64,000 bases of DNA from assembly GCA_016703535.1 (NCBI GenBank), contig JADJBV010000001.1, positions 2,842,001 to 2,906,000 of the forward strand, written 5' to 3'. The notes beneath the pieces are model-generated. The model was not told where the DNA came from and did not search any database. It saw nothing but the letters and a program-made list of their open reading frames with translations. This stretch comes from Deltaproteobacteria bacterium. Lineage in GTDB: Bacteria; Myxococcota; Kuafuiibacteriia; Kuafuiibacteriales; Kuafuiibacteriaceae. This document shows, piece after piece, positions 8,462-17,061 of this stretch. The position numbers were made by a program, and so were the translations under genes. Position 1 is the stretch's first letter; each line of letters starts with the position of its first letter.

Positions 8462-10336
8462 ATGGCGGACCGAAATTGGCCCTTCCTCTGGCTCCTCGCC
8501 GCGACCTGGGGCTGTAGCTCCGCGCCCCCTCCCCCACCTCCACCGCCGCCGAGTCCACCGCCGCCCGAGGTCCCGGCCTCCCAGCCATCGTCTCAACCCT
8601 CGTCGCGCCCCGCCGAGGTGGCCCGGATCGACCCGGCCCTGACGGTGACCGCCAGCTTGTCGATGGCCCGGCTCCGGGCCGACGTGAAGGTCCTGGCCAG
8701 CGACGCCTACGAGGGTCGGGGCCCGGCGACCAAAGGTCTGGCCAAGGCCGCCGACTACCTGGAAAAAGCCTTGAAGGCCCTGCCGGTGGAGCCGGCCTTC
8801 GGAAACACCTTCCGCCAGCCCTTCGAGATGACCGTCGGGGTCAAGTTGGGCAAAAAGAACCAACTCCTGGTCGCCGGCAAAAAGAAGAAGGTCGGCGTCG
8901 ACTTCATGCCCTACGGCTTCTCCAAGTCCGGCGAGGCGACGGGGATCGTGGTGTTCGCCGGCTACGGGATCCAGGCCAAAGAGTACGACTACGATGACTA
9001 CGCCGGCCTGGACGTCGCCGGGAAGATCGTGGTGGTCCTGGGCGACGAACCCGGCGAGCTCGATCCCAAAAGCCCCTTCGACGGCCGCCGGCCCACCCGA
9101 CACAGCCAACTCCGCACCAAGTCCTTGTTGGCCCGGGAGGCGAAGGCGGCGGCCTTGTTGGTGGTGAAAGATCCGCTCAGCCCCAAGTTGCCGAGTGAAC
9201 CGGAGAGTGAGGCCGGCATCTTGGCCCAGCGCATCACCCCGGCGATCGCCAGTGAGCTGCTCGGCTTCGACGTGCTGAAGAAGAAGGCCGAGATCGATCA
9301 GAGCTACAAGCCGGCCAGCGCCAGCAGCGATCGTTCGGCCTCGTTGAGCGTGGAGATCGTGCGAGAGCGGAAGAAGGTCGACAACATCGGGGCCTTCGTC
9401 GGCCCGAAAGACGCCACCGAGGTGGTGGTGATCGGCGCCCACTACGATCACCTCGGCTTCGGCGGGGCCGACTCCCTCTCCGGCACCGATCAACCCCAGA
9501 TCCACAACGGCGCCGACGACAACGCGTCGGGCACCGCCGCCATCCTAGAGATCGCCCGAGGTTTGGCCGCCCAACCCCAGGGCCTCCGGCGCCGAATCTT
9601 GTTTCTGTGGTTCGCGGGTGAAGAGAGCGGCCTCTTGGGCAGCAACCACTTCGTGAAACACGCGCCCTTCGATCTCAAGAGCGTCAAGGCGATGATCAAC
9701 CTGGACATGGTCGGCCGGATGAGCGGCCAAAAACTCCACGTCATGGGCACCAAAACCGCGCCCGAGTGGGACGCCCTGGTCGAAAAGGTGGTCGCCGATC
9801 GGGGGCTCACCGGGCGGTTTGGCGGTGACGGCTATGGCCCGAGTGATCACACCTCTTTTTACGCCGAGGGGGTCCCAGTCTTGTTCCTCTTCACCGGGGC
9901 CCACACCGACTACCACAAGCCCTCCGACGACTATGAAAAGCTCAACTACCGGGGCCTAGTCTTGGCCGGGGCGGTGGCCGGGGATCTGATCCGCATCGCC
10001 GCCACCTCCGAGGTGAAGCCCAGCTACGTGGCCGCCCCGCCGCCAGCGGCCCCCAGCGGTGGCCACGGCTACGGCGCCTACTTCGGGTCCATCCCGGACT
10101 TTGGCGAAGACGTGAAGGGCGTGTTGTTGGCCGGCGTCCGGGAAGGCAGCCCCGCCGAAAAAGCGGGGATCAAGAAGGGGGACGTGATCACTCGCTTCAA
10201 CGGCGTGGCGGTGCTCAACCTGCAAGATCTGACGGTGGCCCTCCGAGCCTGCGCCCCGGGCGACGTGGTCGAGGTCGAGGCCTTGCGGGCCGGGGCCCCG
10301 GTCAAAGTGCAAGCTACCTTGCAAAAGCGAGAATAA
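8462..10336 (+). CDS. M28-family zinc aminopeptidase lipoprotein with PA and PDZ domains
   Basis: This 624-residue exported protein begins with a hydrophobic segment and a Cys at about residue 18 (a slightly atypical lipobox, TWGC), then a long proline tract. A PA-type insert (VVFAGYGIQ...) precedes the M28 metallopeptidase core. All expected dinuclear-zinc residues are visible: His 327 (GAHYDHLG), Asp 353 (ADDNASG), the Glu pair 387-388 (GEESGLLG), the Asp in NLDMVGR, and the His of YHKPSDD near the end. The C-terminal 80 residues form a PDZ domain (GSPAEKAGIKKGDVITRFNG). Members trim N-terminal residues from peptides at the cell surface. ATG 8462 follows AGGGGG. The next gene starts 25 bases downstream. 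Confidence 0.92.
   Translation: MADRNWPFLWLLAATWGCSSAPPPPPPPPPSPPPPEVPASQPSSQPSSRPAEVARIDPALTVTASLSMARLRADVKVLASDAYEGRGPATKGLAKAADYLEKALKALPVEPAFGNTFRQPFEMTVGVKLGKKNQLLVAGKKKKVGVDFMPYGFSKSGEATGIVVFAGYGIQAKEYDYDDYAGLDVAGKIVVVLGDEPGELDPKSPFDGRRPTRHSQLRTKSLLAREAKAAALLVVKDPLSPKLPSEPESEAGILAQRITPAIASELLGFDVLKKKAEIDQSYKPASASSDRSASLSVEIVRERKKVDNIGAFVGPKDATEVVVIGAHYDHLGFGGADSLSGTDQPQIHNGADDNASGTAAILEIARGLAAQPQGLRRRILFLWFAGEESGLLGSNHFVKHAPFDLKSVKAMINLDMVGRMSGQKLHVMGTKTAPEWDALVEKVVADRGLTGRFGGDGYGPSDHTSFYAEGVPVLFLFTGAHTDYHKPSDDYEKLNYRGLVLAGAVAGDLIRIAATSEVKPSYVAAPPPAAPSGGHGYGAYFGSIPDFGEDVKGVLLAGVREGSPAEKAGIKKGDVITRFNGVAVLNLQDLTVALRACAPGDVVEVEALRAGAPVKVQATLQKRE
10309..10322. repeat. Interrupted palindrome GCAAG-N4-CTTGC, copy 2
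   Basis: Spacer CTAC. It lies at the 3' end of the M28 peptidase gene and encodes Gln-Ala-Thr-Leu. The arms extend to TGCAAG/CTTGCA. Confidence 0.85.
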
Positions 10337-10361
10337 GACGTCGAGCCCCAAAAACCACTGC

Positions 10362-11516
10362 ATGAGGCGGGCCTGGTGGGTGTGGCTTTTGGTGGGGCCG
10401 GTGCTGGTGTTCAACCTGCGCCTCCACCGGGTGCCCGGGGATCCGGACCTGAGCCGGCAGTTGGTCTTCTTGCGGGGCGCCCTCGATCGGGGCGAGGCCC
10501 AGGCGATGCAGCGCCTCTTCCCCGAGGGCTACTTCTTCAGCCACCTCTTGGTGGCGTTGACCGAACTGGAGCGGGTGCAGGACCCGGCGGACCCTCGGGC
10601 CACCCTTGCCTTGAGCGCCGCGGCCCGGGCCCACCAGGCCCTGACCAGCCCCCAAGGCACCGGGATCTTTTCTCCCGAGCTCACCCCGCCCTACGGGATC
10701 TTCTATCAAGGGTGGTTGGCGTGGTTGGAGGTCGAACAACTGCGGTTGGGGGGCACCTCCAGCGCGGCCGTCGACCGGCGCCTCGACGCCATCGCCTTCG
10801 CCTTCTCCGACCAGGGGCCGTTCCTCGAGGCCTACCCGGGCCAGTCGTGGCCCTGCGACAACGTGGTGGCCTTGGCGGCGTTGTCGGCCCGGGATCGGCT
10901 CCTGCCGCCTCGCTACGCCGAGGTGAGGCGGGCCTGGATCGAAGCGCTGCGGGCCGAAGGTGAGCTGTTGCCTCATCAAGCCCGGCCCGCCGCGAGCCCG
11001 CCGAGGGGTTCGTCCCAGAGCCTCATCCAGCGTTTTCTCCCGGTGATCGACTCTGAATGGGCGGCCCAAGCCTACCCGGCCTTTCGCCGGCGGTTGGTGA
11101 CCACCCGGCTCGGCCTGCCGGGCGTGGTGGAGCACGAAGGCGGCGGCGGCTTGGGTGACGTCGACTCGGGGCCGCTCCTCTTGGGGGTCAGCATGTCGGC
11201 CACGGTGGTGGGCTTGGCCGCGGCCCGGGCCCACGGCGATCGGCCCTTGGCCCAGGCTTTGGCTGGCACCATGGAGGCCTTTGGTTGGCCGATCGGCTTC
11301 AGCGAAAAACGTTATGCCCTGGGTTTGGTGCCAGTGGGGGACGCCTTCGTGGCCTGGGCCTACGGCACCCCGGAGGCGCCGCCCCAGGAAGTGCAAGACA
11401 ACTTGCATTTCACCACCGCCCCCATCCACGGGCTCTCGACGCTGCTGCTGCTGATCCCTCTGGCCTGGTCCTGGCGTCGCCGAACTCCGCCCCAGGTGAC
11501 GCCGGCCCAGTTGTGA
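10362..11516 (+). CDS. Membrane-anchored helical protein of unknown function
   Basis: This 384-residue protein has an N-terminal helix (residues 4-18, WVWLLVGPVLVFNL), a long alpha-helical central domain, and a C-terminal helix (near 357-370) followed by a basic tail. Conserved-looking stretches are SWPCDNVVALAALSARD and DVDSGPLLLGVSMSATVVG, which recall the alpha/alpha-barrel families that include linalool dehydratase-isomerase; that resemblance is tentative and I would not assign an activity. The large middle domain probably faces the periplasm. It follows the M28 peptidase by 25 bases in the same direction and may be cotranscribed. ATG 10362 has no strong ribosome site, which fits coupling to the upstream gene. 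Confidence 0.75.
   Translation: MRRAWWVWLLVGPVLVFNLRLHRVPGDPDLSRQLVFLRGALDRGEAQAMQRLFPEGYFFSHLLVALTELERVQDPADPRATLALSAAARAHQALTSPQGTGIFSPELTPPYGIFYQGWLAWLEVEQLRLGGTSSAAVDRRLDAIAFAFSDQGPFLEAYPGQSWPCDNVVALAALSARDRLLPPRYAEVRRAWIEALRAEGELLPHQARPAASPPRGSSQSLIQRFLPVIDSEWAAQAYPAFRRRLVTTRLGLPGVVEHEGGGGLGDVDSGPLLLGVSMSATVVGLAAARAHGDRPLAQALAGTMEAFGWPIGFSEKRYALGLVPVGDAFVAWAYGTPEAPPQEVQDNLHFTTAPIHGLSTLLLLIPLAWSWRRRTPPQVTPAQL
11393..11406. repeat. Interrupted palindrome GCAAG-N4-CTTGC, copy 3
   Basis: Spacer ACAA. It encodes Gln-Asp-Asn-Leu near the end of the membrane-anchored helical protein. The arms extend to TGCAAG/CTTGCA. Confidence 0.85.
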
Positions 11517-11637
11517 CTCTTGAACTTCGAGCCCCCGCGAACTGCTGACTTCCACAACTCGGCGATCGTTCGAGCGGAGGGCGGCCCCGGCCGGGCCAAC
11601 GCTCGACGTCGGCACGCCGCCTGCAAACCGTGGAGTC

Positions 11638-12735
11638 GTGCGAATCGAACGCCGCCGAGAACCCACCGAAACCCACCCCGTTGAAACTTCGACCTCCGGG
11701 ACCCGCCCGGAGCCCGTCGCCGCCCGAGAGGAGGCCTTGGCCGAGGTGGCCCGGGCTGAAGCCCGGAGCGCCGACAGCCCCGTCGCGGCCCTTTATGCAG
11801 GCACCAAGGTGATCAGCCACAAAGACCCGATCGACGCCGTCACGCCGCCCCGGGCCCGGGTCGAAGCCGAAGATCTGGTCACCCGGGTCGAGGCCCACCT
11901 GGACAGCGCGGGGGGTCGAGCGATGGCCCGAGATCTGGAAGCCGACGCGGCCCGTTTTGGGGTTCCGGCCGGGGGCTTCGAGGGCCAGACCAATCTTTAT
12001 GGCGGCTCCAACCTGCCCGTCGCTTGGTGGACCCTCCGAGGGGCCTTGGGTGACCCGGCCGGTCGCAGCGAACCGTCGGAGCGAGCCGCGGCCCGGATGG
12101 CCGACGATCTGGAGCGGGCCACCATGGTCACCGACGATCCGGCCCTGCTCTTGGCGGTGACCATGCGCGAACACCCCTCGGCGTGGACCGCCGGCCGGGG
12201 CGAAGATCGGGTCGAGACCTTCAGCGAAGGGGGCCTCGACTATTTGGGTGATCACCTGGACGCGATCTTGCGGCGGGTGCCTCGAGAGGCCCGGACCGGC
12301 CGCTGGGAGGTGGGCCCGGCGTTCGAGAGCGGCGAAACCGGAGAGCGGGTGCACCCGGCGGTGATCCCCGCCGCCGATCAGCTGGTGGCTTATGCGGCCG
12401 AGCTGGAGCGGGCCGAAGCGACCTTCGAGACCCTGGTGACCGAGGTCTACGGGGCCGACGCTCCCGAGGCCCTGGCTTCTTTGTCGCCCGACGAACGTCG
12501 AGCTTGGGTCCAGTTCACCTTCGGGCGGCCGGGCCGCACCCACGCCGCCGATCTGGAGATCTCGGATCGTTCTTTTTCGGCCAACGCCGCCTTGGAGCTG
12601 CTCCACGCCGAAGGGAACACCGACCTGGGCGCGATCCTCGAGGATCCGCGCTTCGAGGCCAACGCCTCGGTGCGACGGGCCCGCACCACCGCCCTGGAGG
12701 CCCACTGGATCGAGGCCCACCTCTTGGCCGACTGA
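11638..12735 (+). CDS. Hypothetical soluble protein
   Basis: This 365-residue protein starts at GTG 11638 with GTGGAG a few bases upstream. It has no signal peptide or membrane segment. The first ~60 residues are polar, Glu/Pro/Thr-rich and probably disordered. The remainder is alpha-helical and acidic, with Trp-containing patches (LPVAWWTLRGALGDP; RRAWVQFTFGRPGRTHAADL). I do not recognise the family. A 121-base leader separates it from the preceding gene, so it may have its own promoter, though none is clear. It converges on the beta-helix lipoprotein gene with a 23-base gap. The disordered start followed by a compact domain would also suit a secreted effector, but nothing here proves that. 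Confidence 0.7.
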   Translation: MRIERRREPTETHPVETSTSGTRPEPVAAREEALAEVARAEARSADSPVAALYAGTKVISHKDPIDAVTPPRARVEAEDLVTRVEAHLDSAGGRAMARDLEADAARFGVPAGGFEGQTNLYGGSNLPVAWWTLRGALGDPAGRSEPSERAAARMADDLERATMVTDDPALLLAVTMREHPSAWTAGRGEDRVETFSEGGLDYLGDHLDAILRRVPREARTGRWEVGPAFESGETGERVHPAVIPAADQLVAYAAELERAEATFETLVTEVYGADAPEALASLSPDERRAWVQFTFGRPGRTHAADLEISDRSFSANAALELLHAEGNTDLGAILEDPRFEANASVRRARTTALEAHWIEAHLLAD

Positions 12736-12758
12736 GGCCACCTCAGACCTGGAGCCGC

Positions 12759-14990
12759 CTACGGCGTGACGATTCGCCGGAGCTCTTGGTTGTCGACCAG
12801 CACGACCCCCTGCAACATCTCGGTGAAGTTGTAGCCCTCGTTGCCGGTGATCAAGACCACCTTCGAGTTGGAGATGGTCCCGGTGCGAAGCTTGAACGGC
12901 GTCGGGAAGGGGAACTCGAGGGCCCCGACCTCGTGGCCGGTGAAGAGGAAGTTGCGCAGCTCGGCGATCACCGCCACCGCCGGCACCCGCAAGCCCACCT
13001 TGCTCCCGCTCAAGTGGAGGTCGTGAATGTCGACGACCGGCGATGGGCAGAAGCTGAGGGCCTGACAGGTGGTCACCATCAAGCCCAAGTCGGATCCCGG
13101 CGTCGAGTCGATCGCCACCCGCCCCAAAGAGCCCTCTCCGTTCAGGCTCCAGGCCAACGGCCCCGACCCGATGATCCGCAGGTCTTCGCCGATGAACTGC
13201 CCCAAGGTGCTGAGCGAAAATCCGCCGACCCCCGAGATCAGGATCCGCCGCAACACCAGGCGGGCCTCTCGGGTGCGAAACGCCGACTCTCGTTCGCCCA
13301 AGGGCTCGAGCAACAGATCCCCAATCTGGCCGTCGGTGCCGTCATCGAACATCGCGAACAGGTCGGGGGCGCTGCTGCGGATGTGCCCGCGGGAGAGCTC
13401 GAACGTCGCGCCTCCATCCACGATGGCGCTGAAGGCCCCCTGGTGTACGGCGGCGTCCTCGATGATCCAGTCGGTGGCCTCCACCCGAGCCGCGGCGCCG
13501 ATGGCCAAGGCCACCTGGGCGTGCCCCAAGATCGCCAACCGGTTCAGGTAGGTCGACGCCCCGCAGGAGACGGATAGGCCCTGAGCATCGGGACCCGGTT
13601 CGGTGATCAAGACGTCGCTGAGGGTCGCGGTGGTGGTGGCCAAGAGGGGCCCGCATGGCTCCCCAATGGCCTCGGCCCGGGTGAAGCGGGCGCCGGCCTC
13701 GAGGGCCCCAACGATCTCCAGGCCATCCAAGTGGGCCCGAACGCCTGGTCCTTGGTACCACCCGACGTTCGGCCCCTCGACCACCACCTGCCCGCCTTCG
13801 ATCTGGGCGCCCTCGAGGACCAAGCCAGGCGACCCCTCGGCCAAGATGACCAGGTTGTTGACCTCGGCTCGGCCGCCCAAAAGCGACAGGCCCGGGGCAC
13901 CTCGGGCCCTCACCTGTACGTCCTCGAGTTGAAGCAAGCCCGACTCGAGCTCCAGAGGGCCCAGCTCCACCGCCTCGGCACTTAGTCCCCCGGCGACCCG
14001 CAGCGCCGGCCCGGGGTCGGTCCGAAGGACACTCAAGTTTCGCAGCAGGACCCCCTCCGACTGGACGTGGATCGCCTCACCACCAGTGGCCGTGATCCGG
14101 ACTTGGCCGCTGCACGCCCCGACCACCTCGACCGGCGCCTCGAAGGTCACCGGGCCCGGATGATCGCCCTCAGCGAGGGTGATGACCGAGGGCGATGGTC
14201 GGCGCCGCACCGCCTCGGCGATGGTCGAAAAAGGTCGAGCGAGGGTCCCGTCTCCGCCGGCCGGGGCCGTTGGATCGACGTGGACCCCGCCGCTGGGCAA
14301 GGGCTCGCCGCAGGCTGGACCGAGGGGCTCGCAGGTCCCAGCCCGGGATGGCTGGAAGTGCCCGGGGGTGCAGATCAGCCGAGCCACCCGTGCCGGCCGA
14401 CAGGTCTTCAAACCGGCCGGACCATCGGCCTGCTCCTCCCAAACGCTTGGGCAGGGGACCTCGGGCAAGGTGGGCGGCTCGGGGGCGGGCGGCGATTCGC
14501 AATTCAAGTTGCACTCCGGGCCCCCCTCTCCGGCGATCAGACAACCGCCGACCTCGGCACACGCCAAAAAATCCCCCAACGCAACTCGCACCCGCCCTCG
14601 GGCGTCATCGGTCTCCTCGGCGCCGGCGGGCTCCAAGGAACCCGCCTCTCCCGCTTGGTAACGGAAGGCCGCGATCGGTGCCCTCAAGTATGGACCCGAG
14701 CTCGGTGAGGTGTACGGCCCGACGGTGAGCCCGAGCGCCGCGGGCGGCAAAGTAAAGTAGAGGGCGACCACCGTCTGTTGTTTGTCGAGGACCAGCGGCA
14801 CCCCGCTGGCCCCGGCCTTGAGATCCTCGACCTGGATCTGGGGCGGATCGGCGAGGACCACCAACACCATGGTCCGAGCGCCCTCGACCGTGGGCAGGTA
14901 GAGGGGTTCGTTGGCTTGACAGGCCAAAAGCCCGAGCAGCGGGAGCCACCGCACCCGGTGAGGATAACTCAGAACCGGATCGGGCCCCAT
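12759..14990 (-). CDS. Right-handed beta-helix surface lipoprotein
   Basis: This is a protein of about 743 residues with a lipoprotein signal: a short hydrophobic run ends in LLAC (Cys about 24). A mid-protein segment VHVDPTAPAGGDGTLARPFSTIAEAV matches the start of DUF1565-type parallel beta-helices, and the following ~450 residues are short repeating beta turns (LLRNLSVLRTDPG, LQLEDVQVRARG, SLLGGRAEVNNLVI). A Cys-containing region precedes the helix. Family members are surface or periplasmic and often bind polysaccharide. ATG 14990 lies 8 bases after the zinc-ribbon stop; GTG 14954 would give a tidier signal peptide and is the main alternative. It is the last gene of the radical SAM operon, so it could be a partner or target of that enzyme (inference). 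Confidence 0.8.
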   Translation of the reverse strand: MGPDPVLSYPHRVRWLPLLGLLACQANEPLYLPTVEGARTMVLVVLADPPQIQVEDLKAGASGVPLVLDKQQTVVALYFTLPPAALGLTVGPYTSPSSGPYLRAPIAAFRYQAGEAGSLEPAGAEETDDARGRVRVALGDFLACAEVGGCLIAGEGGPECNLNCESPPAPEPPTLPEVPCPSVWEEQADGPAGLKTCRPARVARLICTPGHFQPSRAGTCEPLGPACGEPLPSGGVHVDPTAPAGGDGTLARPFSTIAEAVRRRPSPSVITLAEGDHPGPVTFEAPVEVVGACSGQVRITATGGEAIHVQSEGVLLRNLSVLRTDPGPALRVAGGLSAEAVELGPLELESGLLQLEDVQVRARGAPGLSLLGGRAEVNNLVILAEGSPGLVLEGAQIEGGQVVVEGPNVGWYQGPGVRAHLDGLEIVGALEAGARFTRAEAIGEPCGPLLATTTATLSDVLITEPGPDAQGLSVSCGASTYLNRLAILGHAQVALAIGAAARVEATDWIIEDAAVHQGAFSAIVDGGATFELSRGHIRSSAPDLFAMFDDGTDGQIGDLLLEPLGERESAFRTREARLVLRRILISGVGGFSLSTLGQFIGEDLRIIGSGPLAWSLNGEGSLGRVAIDSTPGSDLGLMVTTCQALSFCPSPVVDIHDLHLSGSKVGLRVPAVAVIAELRNFLFTGHEVGALEFPFPTPFKLRTGTISNSKVVLITGNEGYNFTEMLQGVVLVDNQELRRIVTP

Positions 14991-14998
14991 GGGCGTGC

Positions 14999-15205
14999 TC
15001 AGGAGTGGGGGCTAACGAGCCCCAACTCGGCCAAGAGGGCGTTGAGGTCCTGGGCGGCCCGGGTGGCCATGTCATGGCGCTCTTGGTAGTCGAGGGCCGC
15101 CCGCAAGACGTTGGCCCCGCAGTGGGGGCACTCTCGCTCCAGGGGTTTGATGAACTGGTGGCAGGCTCGGCAGAGCCCCAGCTGGTGGGGTCGCAGGGCG
15201 CTCAT
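14999..15205 (-). CDS. Small zinc-ribbon protein
   Basis: This 68-residue protein has two knuckles, CRAC at residues 12-15 and CPHC at 30-33, giving a four-cysteine zinc ribbon, followed by a helical tail (residues ~40-65). Its ATG overlaps the radical SAM stop codon (ATGA), so it is translationally coupled to that enzyme. Small zinc ribbons of this kind bind nucleic acid or protein partners. Here the placement suggests an accessory or adaptor of the radical SAM system, which is inference. No ribosome site is needed given the overlap. Confidence 0.75.
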   Translation of the reverse strand: MSALRPHQLGLCRACHQFIKPLERECPHCGANVLRAALDYQERHDMATRAAQDLNALLAELGLVSPHS

Positions 15206-16431
15206 GCCAACACCGGCAGCCGGGTGTGGCCGGCCTTCTTCACCGGCGCCGCCGGGCTGTCCTTGGGCTCCTCGACCAGCTCGAAGCCGCCGTAGTCAAA
15301 GGGCAACCCGGGCGCCTGCTTCACCTTGACGATCCGCTCCCTCAGGCCCCGAGCGTCGAGCTGCAGCGCTCGATAGTGGCAATAGGGATTGTTGCCGGGC
15401 CGGCCGAGCAGGGTGTGGGTGGTCCAGCTGCAACCTGCCTTGCAAACCTCGGCGTAGTAGCAGGTCTGGCAGTGACCCCAAAGATCGGCGGTGGTCCGGT
15501 TGCGGGTGAAGGCCAACTCGGGCGACTCGTTCCAGATCTTCTCGATGTCGAGGTCCCGGACGTTGCCGCCGGCGTAGACGCTGGTCGGCAAAGACGGGCA
15601 GCCCTTGATGGTGCCGTCGGCCTCGATGCCGAGGGTGTTTTGGCCAGCGTTGCAGCCAATGAAGTGGGTGTGATCTTCGCCGCCCCGCCAGTGGGCCTCG
15701 TAGGGCCCGAAGTAGCCCAGGTTGTTGCCGGGGATGAGCAAGAGCCCGTGGGCCCGCCCCTTCTCGAACAAAGAGAAGAGCAGCGGCATGATCTCCAGCA
15801 GCTGATAGGGCTGGATCAAGACCTCGTCGTTGTCGGCGGCGCGCCCCATCGCGACCGTCAGCTGGACCTGCCAACTCTTCACCCCGAGGGCGATGAACTG
15901 ATCCAACATCGCCGGCAGGTCGCCCAAGATCTTGGAATGGATCTGGGTGTTGACGCTGATGTCGAGGCCCCGATCCCGGCAGTGGGCCAAGGCCTCGAGG
16001 GCCCGATCGAAGGAGCCCTCGACGCCACGGATCTCGTCGTGGATCTCGGCCAGCCCGTCGATGGACACCCCGATCGCTTGTAGGCCGGCCTCCACCGCGG
16101 CGTCGATTCGGGCCCGGGTCAGGTTGCGGGCCCCGCTCTGCAAGGTGGCCTTCATCCCCGCTTGGCGGATGGCGGCGATGATGGTGGTCCAGTCCTTCCG
16201 CAAGTACGCCTCGCCGCCGATCAAGGTCACCTCGCGACAGCCGAGCTTGGCCAGCTGGCGGACCACGTCAAGGGCCTCGTGGGTGCCGAGTTCGTCAGGC
16301 CGGGCCTTTTGGGCTCGGGATCCGCAGTGGTTGCACTTGAGATCACACGCCAGGGTCAGCTCCCAGACGGCGTGGACCGGGTGAGGCCGATCGAAGTCTT
16401 CGGGCGACAGATATCGAACCGGCTCGCTCAC
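15202..16431 (-). CDS. Radical SAM/SPASM peptide-modifying enzyme
   Basis: This 409-residue enzyme starts at GTG 16431 behind GGGGAGG. The radical SAM cluster motif is CDLKCNHC (Cys 29, 33, 36), which ligates the [4Fe-4S] that cleaves S-adenosylmethionine. A full SPASM domain follows: a paired Cys (IGCNAG... to KGCPSL), then C-x2-C-x5-C-x3-C (CQTCYYAEVCKAGC) and a final Cys in NPYCHYR. These bind two auxiliary clusters. SPASM enzymes mature ribosomally made peptides or proteins, for example by thioether, C-C or decarboxylation chemistry. The gene sits between a 175-residue unknown (21 bases upstream) and a zinc ribbon (ATGA overlap). The substrate is not obvious: no short precursor with a leader and core is visible. 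The enzyme family is certain, its chemistry is not. Confidence 0.9.
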   Translation of the reverse strand: MSEPVRYLSPEDFDRPHPVHAVWELTLACDLKCNHCGSRAQKARPDELGTHEALDVVRQLAKLGCREVTLIGGEAYLRKDWTTIIAAIRQAGMKATLQSGARNLTRARIDAAVEAGLQAIGVSIDGLAEIHDEIRGVEGSFDRALEALAHCRDRGLDISVNTQIHSKILGDLPAMLDQFIALGVKSWQVQLTVAMGRAADNDEVLIQPYQLLEIMPLLFSLFEKGRAHGLLLIPGNNLGYFGPYEAHWRGGEDHTHFIGCNAGQNTLGIEADGTIKGCPSLPTSVYAGGNVRDLDIEKIWNESPELAFTRNRTTADLWGHCQTCYYAEVCKAGCSWTTHTLLGRPGNNPYCHYRALQLDARGLRERIVKVKQAPGLPFDYGGFELVEEPKDSPAAPVKKAGHTRLPVLA

Positions 16432-16452
16432 GGCCTCCCCCTCTCCTTCCGC

Positions 16453-16980
16453 TCAACCTTGCAGTTCGGCGATCCGGGCCTTCAGCGCGTCGAGCGCCGC
16501 CCGCACCTCGGCGACGTGGGCGTTGTCCACGCCCGCCGCACCCGCGGGGGAGACGCCGCTGGCGGTCATGGTCGCCATCGGGCGCACTCGGGCCCGGCCA
16601 GAGGCCCCGCCGAAGCCGTCGAGGACCAGCTCGGTGCCTCGGGCCAAGGCGCGCAGGGCGTTGACGTCGCCGTTGTTGCGGATGGCGTCGTTGATGGCCA
16701 CCGCGTAGAGCGCGACGATCGGGGGCTGGGTGGGCTCACCCGGGAGCACGCCGGTCTCCTGGTACAACATGATCTGGGCGTCCCGATCGAGGCGGACCCC
16801 GTCGAAGGTGGACAAGGCCGCCTTTTTGTCGGCGACGGTGAACTTGCCGTCGGCCTTGAGCACCGCGATGTACGCGGCCATCTCATCGCCGACGACGGTG
16901 CGGCCGCCCTGGGACTTTGGGTTTTGGGCAATGGCGGCGACGTTGGCCGCGACTTCTCGAAGTTGGCTGGTGACTCGCAT
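16453..16980 (-). CDS. Hypothetical 175-residue protein heading the radical SAM operon
   Basis: The ATG at 16980 has CAGGAG about 9 bases upstream. The protein is helical and soluble, with no signal peptide. Residues ~45-75 (LKADGKFTVADKKAALSTFDG, split here by description only) look like an EF-hand-like or TerB-like small helical module. A Gly/Ala-rich stretch (FGGASGRARV, then GVSPAGAAGV) follows near residues 125-150, and a C-terminal coiled coil ends in ELQG. It contains no cysteine. Its stop lies 21 bases before the radical SAM start, so it is probably cotranscribed. The Gly-rich segment makes it a candidate substrate or carrier for the enzyme, but this is speculation. An 80-base gap separates it from the ABC ATPase gene. 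Confidence 0.7.
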   Translation of the reverse strand: MRVTSQLREVAANVAAIAQNPKSQGGRTVVGDEMAAYIAVLKADGKFTVADKKAALSTFDGVRLDRDAQIMLYQETGVLPGEPTQPPIVALYAVAINDAIRNNGDVNALRALARGTELVLDGFGGASGRARVRPMATMTASGVSPAGAAGVDNAHVAEVRAALDALKARIAELQG

Positions 16981-17061
16981 CGAATGGCTCCTGGGCCCGA
17001 GTGGGGCGTCCCAGGGTTATCGGGGAGTGAGTCGGAGAGTTGCTTACACCGCGACGATGGG

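Noticed and set aside
12968..12982. GCAAG-CCCAC-CTTGC as an eleventh palindrome copy
   Set aside because: The spacer is five bases, not four, so it was left out of the count; it is listed as a possible relaxed copy.
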